Notes under the pieces: generated by a model
Seen by the model: the letters and a program-made list of their open reading frames with translations, nothing else
Database searches by the model: none
What the model was told of the DNA's origin: nothing
Origin: Chloroflexota bacterium
GTDB lineage: Bacteria > Chloroflexota > Anaerolineae > Aggregatilineales > Phototrophicaceae
Assembly: GCA_026708115.1 (NCBI GenBank)
Contig: JAPOVL010000039.1
Coordinates: 1-64,000 of the forward strand
Reading direction: 5' to 3'
Length of the DNA: 64,000 nt
Shown here: positions 1 to 8,306 of the stretch, one piece after another
Layout of the letters: every line of letters starts with the position of its first letter
Position numbering within the stretch: the first letter of the stretch is position 1
Position numbers and translations under genes: made by a program

Positions 1-52
1 TGAGCAGGTTGAGGGCTTCGATTTTGGTATCGAGGGTGTGGGTTGCTGGCAT
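1..52 (-). CDS. 5' end of an unidentified gene, cut by the window edge
   Basis: Reading leftward from an ATG at 52, the frame stays open for 17 codons to the window edge (MPATHTLDTKIEALNLL). A strong Shine-Dalgarno sequence, AAAGGAGGA, lies about 7 bases upstream, which makes a real start likely. Seventeen residues are too few to assign a family, so no function is given. Confidence 0.5.
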   Translation of the reverse strand, partial: MPATHTLDTKIEALNLL

Positions 53-133
53 GGTGTGTCCTCCTTTTGTTTGCGTTGTAGGAGTAGGGTAGCACATATG
101 TTCTATGCAAGTCAAGTCTATTTGGGTTTTTTC

Positions 134-205
134 AGCACAAAGGCACAAAGGTCACGAAGAAGCGCAGAGGCAGGTAGGATTTTAAGCACCGAGAACACCG
201 AGGGG
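134..205. repeat. CACAAAGG/CACCGAGAA-type dispersed repeat fragment
   Basis: The stretch contains CACAAAGGCACAAAGG, then GCGCAGAGGC and CACCGAGAACACCGAGG. The same low-complexity style recurs near 7973, 8540, 8912, 9103, 15930 and 20200. Apparent short reading frames here are translations of the repeat and have no support as genes. Confidence 0.5.
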
Positions 206-333
206 CGAGCTGCGGAGGCAGTAGTTTGTTTCAACTGAACGGGATGCGCTAGCGGTGACTCAGTTGTCTTGCGCCTGTCAAATGCAGAGGTTACACTCCC
301 GTAGATTATCGATCGGGGCGCAAGGGCAAGCGC

Positions 334-1377
334 TTGACCCACATCATTCAAGCCGAATCGCTGCGCGGCCTGTGTCGCGGCATTTTCCAGGCAGCCGGCA
401 CAGCGGAGGACATCGCGTCAGCGGTGGCAGAGTCGCTGGTACTGACCAACCTCTTCGGCCACGATTCGCACGGCGTATTGCGCGTCAAGCAATATGTCAG
501 CATGATCAACGACGGCATGATCAAGCCGAGCGCGCGCCCAGGCGTCAAGCGCCACTTCGGCGCGACAGCCATGGTGACGGGCGGATACGGTTTCGGGCAG
601 ATCGGGGCGCGCTTCGCGGCGGAGTTGGCCATCGAATTAGGTAGGCAGCATGGCATCAGCGCGGTCTCGCTGGGACAGAACACGCACATTGGACGCTTGG
701 GAGAATATACGCAGATGATCGCGGCGGCGGGTTTGATCGGCATCTGTTTCAGCAGCGGCACGATGTTCCGCGGCTGGGTGACGCCTTATGGCGGGCGCGA
801 GCGCGTCTTCGGCACCAATCCGATGTCCTTCGCTGTCCCGTGCGAGGATGCAGGCACGTTATTGCTCGATTTTGCCACGGCTGGGGTGGCGCATGGCAAG
901 GTGGTGCTGGCGCGGGCGAAAGGGACGCCGGTGCCAAGCGGCATGATGCTGGACAAGCAGGGCCGACCGACGACCGACGCCGCAATACTGGACGAAGGCG
1001 CTGTCTTGTTGCCGATGGGCGCGCACAAGGGTTCGGGCCTGGCGATGATGATGGAGATTATCCCGACGCTGCTGGCGGGACATCGCCCGATCACATCGGC
1101 CGCGTTTCACTTTGGCAATCCGAGCTTGATGATGGCGCTGGATCCGCGGGCATTTGATGAAGACACCGATTTCCGACGGCATGTCGGCGACTTGACGCAA
1201 CGGGTGAAAGAGGCGCAGCCAGCAGAAGGATTCGATGAGGTGCTATTGCCCGGCGAGCCGGAGGCGAGGTCGTACCAGGATCGCGCCAAAAATGGCATTC
1301 CCCTGCCGGATGCCGTTTGGGGCGATCTGCGAGGGATGGCGCTGGATCTGGGCCTGGGGTTCGGGGGCGAGAATTAG
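334..1377 (+). CDS. Ldh2/malate-lactate dehydrogenase family NAD(P) oxidoreductase
   Basis: The 347-residue product matches the Ldh2 (malate/L-lactate/sulfolactate/ureidoglycolate dehydrogenase) fold family in length and layout. The conserved DSHG motif with its His is at residues 44-47, the NTHIGRLG segment is present, and GAHKGSGLAMMMEI near residue 230 matches the family's GYKGYGLALMVE signature. These enzymes reduce 2-keto acids or oxidise 2-hydroxy acids with NAD(P), usually in the cytoplasm. The likely start is a TTG at 334, because the protein begins there as family members normally do and no ATG fits; no strong ribosome binding site is visible. The substrate cannot be read from sequence. 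Location beside fucosidases suggests a role in sugar-acid or lactate metabolism (inference). Confidence 0.85.
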   Translation: MTHIIQAESLRGLCRGIFQAAGTAEDIASAVAESLVLTNLFGHDSHGVLRVKQYVSMINDGMIKPSARPGVKRHFGATAMVTGGYGFGQIGARFAAELAIELGRQHGISAVSLGQNTHIGRLGEYTQMIAAAGLIGICFSSGTMFRGWVTPYGGRERVFGTNPMSFAVPCEDAGTLLLDFATAGVAHGKVVLARAKGTPVPSGMMLDKQGRPTTDAAILDEGAVLLPMGAHKGSGLAMMMEIIPTLLAGHRPITSAAFHFGNPSLMMALDPRAFDEDTDFRRHVGDLTQRVKEAQPAEGFDEVLLPGEPEARSYQDRAKNGIPLPDAVWGDLRGMALDLGLGFGGEN

Positions 1378-1413
1378 CCGGCCGAATTCGCGGGAAAGTT
1401 CGTTCAGTAGGAT

Positions 1414-1550
1414 CAACAAAGTCATGCAAGTCCAAAATAATAGTCGGCGGTAGGGGCGACCCGGCGGGTCGCCCGCAATACATAGCCGAACGGTGGGCGA
1501 GCCAAGGCTCGCCCCTACATTGACCTTGCAATTTGTTGCATTATTTTGTT
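1414..1550 (-). repeat. Dispersed repeat with two GGGCGA-type hairpins
   Basis: Two perfect or near-perfect palindromes are present: GGGCGACCC-ggc-GGGTCGCCC at 1454-1474 and GGGCGAGCC-aa-GGCTCGCCC at 1495-1514. They are flanked by CAACAAAGTCATGCAAGTCCAAAATAA, split here at the natural break CAACAAAGTCATGCAAG / TCCAAAATAA, the reverse complement of the arm found near 9055 and 16010. The right end (GCATTATTTTGTTGG) resembles 8207-8222, so the fucosidase at 1591 is transcribed through or from repeat sequence. Confidence 0.7.
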
Positions 1551-1590
1551 GGCATTACATCTGTCCGCCGCTAGTGGAAAGGAATTTCAG

Positions 1591-2832
1591 ATGCATCAAC
1601 CAAAAGCGACCAAGGGCAACACTGAGTGGTTCGTGCGCGACCGTTTTGGCATGTTCATTCACTGGGGTTTGTACGCCCTTCCGGCGCGCCATGAATGGGT
1701 CAAACAACGCGAGGAACTGACCGACGAGCAGTACGCGCCCTACTTCCAGCACTTCAATCCCGTCCGTTTCGATCCGGGCAAGTGGGCGGACCTGGCGCGG
1801 GACGCCGGCATGAAATACATGGTGATCACCTCGAAGCACCATGAAGGCTTCTGCCTCTGGGATACCCAACATAGCGATTACAAAGCGACCAATACGCCTT
1901 GGGGAAAGGACCTGCTGGCGGAAGTGGTCGAGGCCTTCCGCAGTCGGGGCTTGAAAGTCGGGTTCTACTACTCGCTGATCGACTGGCATCATCCTGATTT
2001 CACGGTAGATCGCATTCATGCGCAGCGCAATCATCCCGACCGCGCCGGGTTAAACCGCGGCCGGGATATGAGCAAGTACCGCGACTACATGAAGAATCAG
2101 GTGCGTGAGCTGCTGAGCAATTACGGCAAAATCGATGTCATCTGGTACGATTTTTCCTACCCGGGCGAAGACGGCAAGGGGCGCGAAGACTGGGACAGCG
2201 AAGGTCTTGAAGCCCTGTCGCGTAGCTTGCAGCCGGAGATCATCATCAACAACCGGCTTGATCTGCCGTCGTCGGTCGATTTTCACACGCCGGAGCAGTT
2301 TCAGCCGCGCGAATGGGTGCGGGTGGATGGCGAACCGGTGGTCTGGGAAACCTGCCAAACTTTCAGCGGATCCTGGGGATATCACCGCGATGAGGCCAGC
2401 TGGAAAAGCCCCGGTCAGTTGATCCGCATGTTGGTCAATACCGTTGCCACGGGCGGGAACCTGCTGATGAATGTGGGACCGACCGCCGCCGGCGAGTTGG
2501 ATTACCGCGCGGTAGAGGCCTTGCGGGTCTACCGCGACTGGATGGCGCAACACAGCGAAGCCATTTACGGCTGTAGCGCCAGCGCCTTTGCCGCGCCGCA
2601 GGATTGCCGGCTGACACAGAATGGCGACTTGCTCTATGTGCACATCTTCGCCTATCCCTTCCGGCATCTTTACGTGGACGGGATCGGCGATCGCCTGGCC
2701 TGGGCTGAATTCTTGCACGATGGCAGCGAAATCGCGTTCACCGTCGGCGACGACAATGCCGCGCAACTGCAATTGCCGGTGGTGGGGCCAAAAACCGAGG
2801 CGCCTGTGATCAAGCTTTATCTCAAGTCATGA
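1591..2832 (+). CDS. GH29 alpha-L-fucosidase (paralog 1)
   Basis: GH29 enzymes hydrolyse alpha-L-fucosyl residues with retention. The 413-residue product has the family hallmarks: FGMFIHWG near the start, SKHHEGFCLWDT around residue 95, the nucleophile region DVIWYDFSYPG with Asp187, WGYHRDE and GGNLLMNVGPT. No signal peptide is visible when the ATG at 1591 is used. That start is preferred over an in-frame ATG at 1546 because AAAGGA lies 9 bases upstream and other GH29 proteins begin at about this point. It is followed by a convergent gene. The exact linkage and substrate are not readable. It is one of five GH29 paralogs in the window and is distinct in sequence from the others. Confidence 0.92.
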   Translation: MHQPKATKGNTEWFVRDRFGMFIHWGLYALPARHEWVKQREELTDEQYAPYFQHFNPVRFDPGKWADLARDAGMKYMVITSKHHEGFCLWDTQHSDYKATNTPWGKDLLAEVVEAFRSRGLKVGFYYSLIDWHHPDFTVDRIHAQRNHPDRAGLNRGRDMSKYRDYMKNQVRELLSNYGKIDVIWYDFSYPGEDGKGREDWDSEGLEALSRSLQPEIIINNRLDLPSSVDFHTPEQFQPREWVRVDGEPVVWETCQTFSGSWGYHRDEASWKSPGQLIRMLVNTVATGGNLLMNVGPTAAGELDYRAVEALRVYRDWMAQHSEAIYGCSASAFAAPQDCRLTQNGDLLYVHIFAYPFRHLYVDGIGDRLAWAEFLHDGSEIAFTVGDDNAAQLQLPVVGPKTEAPVIKLYLKS

Positions 2833-2913
2833 GGCGCGTGGCCAGGACAGATTAGCCAGACGCGCGCTGGACCGTTGGGGGAGCGGATTTACATTTCAAG
2901 GGGTGGCGCGATG

Positions 2914-4515
2914 TCAGCCGGCGTAGTTCACTTCCAGGAACTGGTTGACATCGACATGGCTCAGCGATGATTCTGCGCCGTTGGGCCAGCGCAGTCGCAG
3001 TTCGCGAATGGTTTCGTCGCCCAGGCCGAAATGCAGGGCGGTATCGTTGCCGGCGCCCAGGCTGGAGCCAGTTTTGACCTCTTGCATCAGCGTTCGGCCG
3101 CCGTCAGTGGTGAGGTATACGCGGGCGCCGATGGCGTCGCGGTTGATATCGCCGCCGCCGCGCAGGCGCACATTGATCCAATTGCGGTCGTGACTGAGGC
3201 CGCCGGTGTTTCGGTACAAGACGTAACCCTGGTTCCAGTTTCCCAGCACAAAATCCAGCCAGCCGTCCTTGTCATAATCGGCGTAGGCCAAGCCCATGCT
3301 GGGCACAGCATCATCAATCCACTTTTGGGGCGTGGCGTCGGCGAAGGTGCCGTCTCCCCGATTGTGGAAGAGGAATTCACGGTATTCGAACATCATGCCT
3401 TCGGGACCGGTTTCGATATCGAACTGAATGAATTCGGTGGCGGTGAGGTAGAGATCGAGCCAACTGTCGTTGTCATAATCGAAAAAGATGGTGCCCCAGC
3501 CGACCGCACTGCTGGGGCCGACGACGACGCCGGCCTGCTCGGCAACATCATCAAATGTGCCGTCGCCCTGGTTTTGCAAGAGGACCATGCCGTTGACCAT
3601 GTCTGAAAAGTAAAAGTCGAGGTCGAGATCGTTGTCGTAGTCGCCGACGGCCAAGCCCATGCCGTGGATGAAGGTGCGGGCGCCAGCTTCGACCGAGGCG
3701 TCGCTCCAGCACCAGCCCCCGCAACCTTCACCGTCGTTGCGCCAGAGGATATTGCCCAGCATGTTTTTGAATTGGTCGTTAACGACGTAGACATCGGGGT
3801 CGCCGTCATTGTCGTAGTCGGTGAAACTGGCGGTGAATCCCGCGCCGAGCAGCAGATCATGTTCCAGCAGGTAGCTGACATCGACGAACGTGCCGTCGCC
3901 CTGGTTGTGATAGAGGGTGTCGCGGGCGGCGTCGTGGTCCAAGGTGATATTGGGATCGCCGCATTCGGGGAAGCAGGACCAGTTGACGACGTAGAGATCG
4001 AGGTAGCTGTCGCCGTCATAGTCGCCCCAGGTGGCGGTGGCGCCCTTGCCAGCGTCGCCCACACCCGCTACTTCCGTGACATCGCTGAAGCCCGCGCCGC
4101 CCTCATTGTGAAAGAGGGTGTTGGGTCCATGATTCACGACATAAAGGTCCTGCCAGCCGTCGTTGTCATAGTCGACCCAGACGGCGCCGCCGGTGTCGGA
4201 GTCCGTCAGCGCGACTTGGGGCGCCAGGGCCGAGACTGCGAAAGTACCATCGCCATTATTGCGGTAGAGCACGCTGGGATCTCGGTTGCCGGTGACATAG
4301 AGATCGAGCCAGCCGTCGTTGTCGTAGTCGCCCCAGGCTTGCCCGATGCCCAGATAGCCGGTGGCAAAGTCTTTCTCGAAGAGTTCCCAATGGCCGCGGT
4401 GGGTAGCGGTTATGCCAGCGCTTGCGCTGACATCGACGAAGGGATCAAGCTTGCCGATGGCGGTGAGGAACAGTACGCAAAAGAGCAGGAGAACGTAGCT
4501 GCCGGCTTTACGCAT
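2914..4515 (-). CDS. Secreted FG-GAP/VCBS repeat protein with ASPIC/UnbV domain (CRTAC1-like)
   Basis: The chosen start (ATG at 4515) gives MRKAGSYVLLLFCVLFLTA, a clear signal peptide or N-terminal anchor; an upstream in-frame extension to 4704 runs into the permease gene and is rejected. The mature part consists of repeated D-x-D-x-D-G motifs (YDNDGWLDLYVTG, YDGDSYLDLYVVN, YDNDLDLDFYFSD, YDKDGWLDFVLGN), typical of calcium-binding FG-GAP/VCBS beta-propeller blades. The last hundred residues (RDAIGARVYLTTDGG, LGAGNDTALHFGLG) match the ASPIC/UnbV domain. It follows the ABC permease gene by 35 bases on the same strand, so it probably ends the sugar-import operon. A role in extracellular glycan binding is plausible but inferred. 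Confidence 0.88.
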   Translation of the reverse strand: MRKAGSYVLLLFCVLFLTAIGKLDPFVDVSASAGITATHRGHWELFEKDFATGYLGIGQAWGDYDNDGWLDLYVTGNRDPSVLYRNNGDGTFAVSALAPQVALTDSDTGGAVWVDYDNDGWQDLYVVNHGPNTLFHNEGGAGFSDVTEVAGVGDAGKGATATWGDYDGDSYLDLYVVNWSCFPECGDPNITLDHDAARDTLYHNQGDGTFVDVSYLLEHDLLLGAGFTASFTDYDNDGDPDVYVVNDQFKNMLGNILWRNDGEGCGGWCWSDASVEAGARTFIHGMGLAVGDYDNDLDLDFYFSDMVNGMVLLQNQGDGTFDDVAEQAGVVVGPSSAVGWGTIFFDYDNDSWLDLYLTATEFIQFDIETGPEGMMFEYREFLFHNRGDGTFADATPQKWIDDAVPSMGLAYADYDKDGWLDFVLGNWNQGYVLYRNTGGLSHDRNWINVRLRGGGDINRDAIGARVYLTTDGGRTLMQEVKTGSSLGAGNDTALHFGLGDETIRELRLRWPNGAESSLSHVDVNQFLEVNYAG

Positions 4516-4550
4516 TTCCCAAGATCCAAATTCGTTGCGACGCTGGAGCC

Positions 4551-5438
4551 TTAGCCCTTCACGCCCGAGGTCGCGATGCCTTCGACGAAGTAGCGCTGGC
4601 CGAAGATGAAGATCAGCAAGACGGGAATGACCGCGATGGTCGCTACCGCCATCATCAGGTGCCATTCGGTATTGCCGTAGGCGCCTTGATATTGGACCAG
4701 GCAAACGGGCAGCGTCTGCACATTTGGCGTCCGCAGGTAGAGCAAGGGACCGAAGAAATTATTCCAGTTGCCGATGAAAGCGAAGATGGCCAGGGTCGCC
4801 AGGGCCGGTTTGGACAGGGGGATGAAGATTTGCATCAAGATGCGCGCGTGGCCGGCGCCGTCGATCTTGGCGGCGTCGATCAGTTCTTCCGGTATCGTGA
4901 GGAAGAATTGCCGCAGCAGGAAGATGAAGAAGGGCCAACCAAACCAAGGCGGCACCATCAGCGGCAAGTGGGTATCCAGCCAGCCGAACCTGCTGAAAAG
5001 GACATATTGAGGGACCACAAGCGCCTCATTGGGCAGCAGCATGGTGGCCAGCACGATGGCGAAGAAGAAGTTCTTGCCACGGGCTTTCAAGCGGGCGAAG
5101 GCATAAGCGGCCAGCGTGCAGGATACGAGATTGCCGATGATATTGTTGAGGGTGATTTTGAGAGAATTCCAGGTGCAAGTGGTGAAATCGACATAGCCGT
5201 AACCGTACCAGCCATCAGGAAAGTTCTGCCATTGAAGGGTTTCGGGGATGAGCCGGGGCGGAAAAGCGAAAACCTGATTGAGTGGTTTCAGCGCTGTCGA
5301 AACCATGACGATGAATGGCAGGACAAAGGCGATGCCGAGCGGGACAAGCAAGGCGAAGGTGATGGCAATGCCGATAGCGCGGCGTCCCTTGACCGACTTG
5401 CGCCAGGAGACTGTTTTCTTGGGTTTGACAGTCGTCAT
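4551..5438 (-). CDS. Carbohydrate ABC transporter permease, MalG/UgpE type
   Basis: The 295-residue protein has an N-terminal membrane segment (GIAITFALLVPLGIAFVLPFIVMV) and further helices, with the cytoplasmic EAA loop EELIDAAKIDGAGHARILMQIFIPLSKPAL, the site that contacts the ATPase. It belongs to the CUT1 family of sugar and oligosaccharide importers. The start codon overlaps the stop of the upstream permease gene as ATGA, a sign of translational coupling, and GAGGGTGAAG upstream serves as ribosome binding site. No ATPase gene is nearby, so a shared MsmK/UgpC-type ATPase encoded elsewhere is likely (inference). The gene order and neighbouring fucosidases suggest uptake of glycan breakdown products. 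Confidence 0.93.
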   Translation of the reverse strand: MTTVKPKKTVSWRKSVKGRRAIGIAITFALLVPLGIAFVLPFIVMVSTALKPLNQVFAFPPRLIPETLQWQNFPDGWYGYGYVDFTTCTWNSLKITLNNIIGNLVSCTLAAYAFARLKARGKNFFFAIVLATMLLPNEALVVPQYVLFSRFGWLDTHLPLMVPPWFGWPFFIFLLRQFFLTIPEELIDAAKIDGAGHARILMQIFIPLSKPALATLAIFAFIGNWNNFFGPLLYLRTPNVQTLPVCLVQYQGAYGNTEWHLMMAVATIAVIPVLLIFIFGQRYFVEGIATSGVKG

Positions 5439-6349
5439 CGCGCTTCACCCTCGTAGTAGACCCAGCGCCTGCCCAGCCGGAATTGGATGCCGGTCAGCGC
5501 CATGAGAATAACGAACATGATCCAGGCGACGGCGGCGGCGACGCCCAATTGCAAGAATATAAAGGCGTTCTCCCACAGATACCAGATCATGACATTGGAT
5601 GATTCGCCGGGCCCCCCTTCAGTCATGACGCGGATTTCGGTGAAATTCTGGAAGGAACTGACAACGGAAATAATGATCACGAAGAAGAGTACTGGGGACA
5701 GCATGGGCAAGGTGACGTTGCGGAACTTGGCCCAATTGCCGGCGCCGTCAATTTCGGCCGATTCGTAGAGTTCTTTGGGGACGCCCTGCAAGCCGGCCAG
5801 CAGGATAATCATATTGGGGCCAACCGAGAACATGCTCATGAGGATAAGCGAGGGTTTGACCCAATCCTTGCTGAATATCCAGGGCGGACCTTGGATGCCG
5901 AGCTGCTTCAGCGTGTAATTCAGAATGCCCAGGCGCGGATTGAAGATCCAGATCCAGACCAGGGCCACCGCTACGCCGGCGGTAACCGTGGGCAGATAAT
6001 AAACGGCGCGAAAGAAAGGGATGCCGGGCACTTTTTGATTGAGCAAGATCGCCAGGAGCAGAGCGAATGAGGTGCCAAAAACCACTCTGCCGACGACGAT
6101 ATAAAGCGTGTTGCCCACTGATATCCGGAATATCGGGTCGGCAAATAAGGTCCGATAGTTTTCCAAGCCGACGAACTGAAGGTTATCCAGCGAGATGCGC
6201 CAGTCAGTGAAGCTCAATCCCAGCATGCCGAAGACCGGACCGACATTAAAGAGGACCAAGCCAATCAGCCAGGGTAAGATGAACAAATAAAAGATGCGCT
6301 CTTCGCGCTTGGCGCTGGGTGATATGGGCCGCATTAGCCGTCGAAACAT
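5435..6349 (-). CDS. Carbohydrate ABC transporter permease, MalF/UgpA type
   Basis: The 304-residue membrane protein starts MFRRLMRPISPSAKREERIFYLFILPWLIGLVLFNVGPV, written here as a basic N-terminus followed by the first helix near residue 20. The EAA loop KELYESAEIDGAGNWAKFRN and following TLPMLSPVLFFVII are typical of CUT1 sugar permeases. It is the second gene of the operon that begins with the solute-binding protein, and its stop overlaps the start of the partner permease. An internal ATG (Met6) is an alternative start. Together the two permeases form the membrane channel. Substrate is not identifiable from sequence. Confidence 0.93.
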   Translation of the reverse strand: MFRRLMRPISPSAKREERIFYLFILPWLIGLVLFNVGPVFGMLGLSFTDWRISLDNLQFVGLENYRTLFADPIFRISVGNTLYIVVGRVVFGTSFALLLAILLNQKVPGIPFFRAVYYLPTVTAGVAVALVWIWIFNPRLGILNYTLKQLGIQGPPWIFSKDWVKPSLILMSMFSVGPNMIILLAGLQGVPKELYESAEIDGAGNWAKFRNVTLPMLSPVLFFVIIISVVSSFQNFTEIRVMTEGGPGESSNVMIWYLWENAFIFLQLGVAAAVAWIMFVILMALTGIQFRLGRRWVYYEGEAR

Positions 6350-6380
6350 GCGCTATGCACTCGTCATTTAGCGAACAGAA

Positions 6381-6411
6381 TTGAGGGAGATCTGTACTTG
6401 ATCTCCCTCAA
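6381..6411 (-). promoter_or_regulatory. Intra-operon stem-loop after the solute-binding protein gene
   Basis: A perfect 12-bp inverted repeat (TTGAGGGAGATC at 6381-6392 and its complement at 6400-6411, 7-base loop) lies between the binding-protein stop and the first permease. No T-run follows on the transcribed strand, so it is not a standard terminator. Such stem-loops commonly stabilise the binding-protein message relative to the permease message; that role is inferred. Confidence 0.7.
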
Positions 6412-6435
6412 TGGCATTTAGTCTACAACATTGAA

Positions 6436-7749
6436 CTACATATCGGCAACGGAGTCGAGTGCGGCGTTCCCCTCTTCCGTGATGGTGGCGATGGCTTCGT
6501 CGACCGAAGTTTCGCCCAGGCGCAGCAGGTCGGCCTCGCGGCTGAGAATGTTGCTGACCTGCGCGGCAGCCAGGGACTGGAAGGGAGGCCCTGTGACCGC
6601 GTAGTCGAACATGGCTTCCAGGAAGTAGCGACCGCTGGGGGGCGCCGGGTCGGATGTCAGCCAGGCTTCCAAGCCCTCCGGGCGGGCCGGTGAGCCACGG
6701 CCCGAGAGGCTCCACATGAAGATCATGCCCTCGAGTGAGAGGTATTCGCGCAAGTAGGTCCAGGCGGTATCGGGCTTGTCGCTGGTGGGCGTGATGCCAT
6801 AGCCGCTGCCGAAAGCGCCGGTATAGCGCGAGCCGTCGGCGCCCATAGGCGTAGGCGCGACATCCCATTCGAAGTTGGCCAGGGCGCGCATGCTGGGCGT
6901 GCTCCAGGTGGCGATGTGGCCCATGGCGGCGACGCCGGCCCGGAAGGGCTGCGAATTGGGGAAGGCTTCCATTTCGGTGCCGCTGGCGCCGGCATTTTCC
7001 ACGTGGGTGAGGTTGTACCAGTGGTTGAGGGCGGCGCGGATTTCGGGCGTATCGACGGTCATGGCGGATTCGTCGGCGTTCATGGTGGTACCGCCCCAGG
7101 CGCCGGTGAAGAAACCGCCGCCGCCGTTGCCCAGATCCAGTCGGCCGTCCCAGCCCCAGATGCCGGCATTGGGATCGGTCAACTCGATGGCGGCAGCAGC
7201 CATGTCTTCCATGGTCCAGTCTTCGCTGGGATAGTCCATGCCGGCGGCATCAAAGAGGTCCTTGTTGTAGCCGAGGATGATCGGACCGTGGTCGTAGGGC
7301 AGCGCGTGGATGCGACCGTTCACGCGGTAGAGGCGCACCGATTCTTCCCACATGCCGTCGACGTTGAACTCTTCGTCGGCGACGACAATGTCGTGGATGT
7401 CGATGATGATGCCCTCATGCGCCCAGGGTGTGGCGCGGCTGCCGTGCACGTAGATGACGTCGGGCAGGGTACCGGCAGCGGCCCAGGCTGGCACCACGTT
7501 GTTGTGGTCTGCCCAGGTATTGTAGGTGATGCTAATCTTGATATCCGGATGCCGTTCCATGAAGCCTTCATCGTACTCGGCCTGGCGGGGACGGAAGGCA
7601 GCTTCCCAGTGACGCCCGAAAGTCAATTCGACCGTGTCCTGGGCGCTAGCGATATTGCTCAAGGGCCCCAGATAACCGACCACAGCGCCGGTACTCGACG
7701 CGGCCGCCAGCCTAAGGAAATTGCGCCGTGACAACTGTTTGGTGCTCAT
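6436..7749 (-). CDS. Tat-exported sugar ABC transporter substrate-binding protein (family 1)
   Basis: The 437-residue protein opens with a twin-arginine signal, SRRNFLRLAAASS, followed by a hydrophobic stretch and an Ala-x-Ala site before QDTVELTFGRHWEA. The body matches family 1 extracellular sugar-binding proteins: GFMERHPDIKISITYNTWAD, DVIYVHGS, LPYDHGPIILGYNKDLFDAAG, and a C-terminal SSVDEAI-like helix near TSVDEAIATITEEGNAAL. It captures sugars outside the cytoplasmic membrane and delivers them to the two downstream permeases. AGAAAGGAAG is a good ribosome binding site just before ATG 7749. Tat export implies that it folds in the cytoplasm first. Ligand identity is unknown. Confidence 0.93.
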   Translation of the reverse strand: MSTKQLSRRNFLRLAAASSTGAVVGYLGPLSNIASAQDTVELTFGRHWEAAFRPRQAEYDEGFMERHPDIKISITYNTWADHNNVVPAWAAAGTLPDVIYVHGSRATPWAHEGIIIDIHDIVVADEEFNVDGMWEESVRLYRVNGRIHALPYDHGPIILGYNKDLFDAAGMDYPSEDWTMEDMAAAAIELTDPNAGIWGWDGRLDLGNGGGGFFTGAWGGTTMNADESAMTVDTPEIRAALNHWYNLTHVENAGASGTEMEAFPNSQPFRAGVAAMGHIATWSTPSMRALANFEWDVAPTPMGADGSRYTGAFGSGYGITPTSDKPDTAWTYLREYLSLEGMIFMWSLSGRGSPARPEGLEAWLTSDPAPPSGRYFLEAMFDYAVTGPPFQSLAAAQVSNILSREADLLRLGETSVDEAIATITEEGNAALDSVADM

Positions 7750-7964
7750 GACACTTCCTTTCTCTAGTAAAAGACTCTACTCAGAACTGGATAAGGTTAT
7801 GACATTTCTCCCAGTTGCACCTCCTCGCGCTGCTAGTTTGACTTTGATGATTATCGATAAAGTTGCATTCGACATCTATAAGGTACGTGTGCCATATCTT
7901 AAATGAATATGGGGACTTTGTCAAAATCGGGTTTGGAAGTGTAGCGAAGTCGGTTGAAACAGAC

Positions 7965-8250
7965 AATTTTGACCACAGAGGACACAGGGTAGTTGCAGGT
8001 AAGTTATGCAAGAAAATCTGAGCGCAGAAGTAGTTCCAAGTAAGTAATGAGAATGCGAAAATGCTTTTATTCAACCCCACCCCCCGGCCCTTGCCCCCCT
8101 CGGTCCCCCCGCTAAGCGGGGGGCGGAAACCCCGAAGCATCAGGGAGGGGGAGCGCATTCGGCGGGACAAGGATTACATCCAGGACTTTCGCTACAAATG
8201 AGATTTTTTCGCATTATTTTATTGGTAGTACTGAGGACACAGAGTGCATA
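7965..8250. repeat. Composite non-coding repeat with poly-C/poly-G hairpin
   Basis: This part of the 1.6-kb gene-free stretch 7750-9342 contains CCACAGAGGACACAGGG, a GC-only hairpin CCCCCCGCT-a-AGCGGGGGG (8105-8123), GGGGAGCGCATTCGG, then CTTTCGCTACAAATGAGA and GCATTATTTTATTGG. The latter blocks recur in the same order at about 16125-16205 upstream of another fucosidase gene, so this is a dispersed composite repeat. I see no gene in it. Confidence 0.6.
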
Positions 8251-8306
8251 GAAGTGAGTGCAAGAAAGTCATGCAACAAATCGCAGGGTGATGTAGGGGC
8301 GACTCT

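Noticed and set aside
1546..1590. Upstream start for fucosidase paralog 1
   Set aside because: The added residues are repeat-derived, and a good ribosome binding site precedes the ATG at 1591.
3664..4554. 296-codon plus-strand frame opposite the FG-GAP protein
   Set aside because: Its Val/Ala/Gly-rich repetitive sequence is the antisense of the repeated Asp-rich motifs of the real gene.
4516..4704. 63-residue N-terminal extension of the FG-GAP protein
   Set aside because: It overlaps the permease gene, is Arg-rich shadow sequence, and would bury the signal peptide that begins at 4515.
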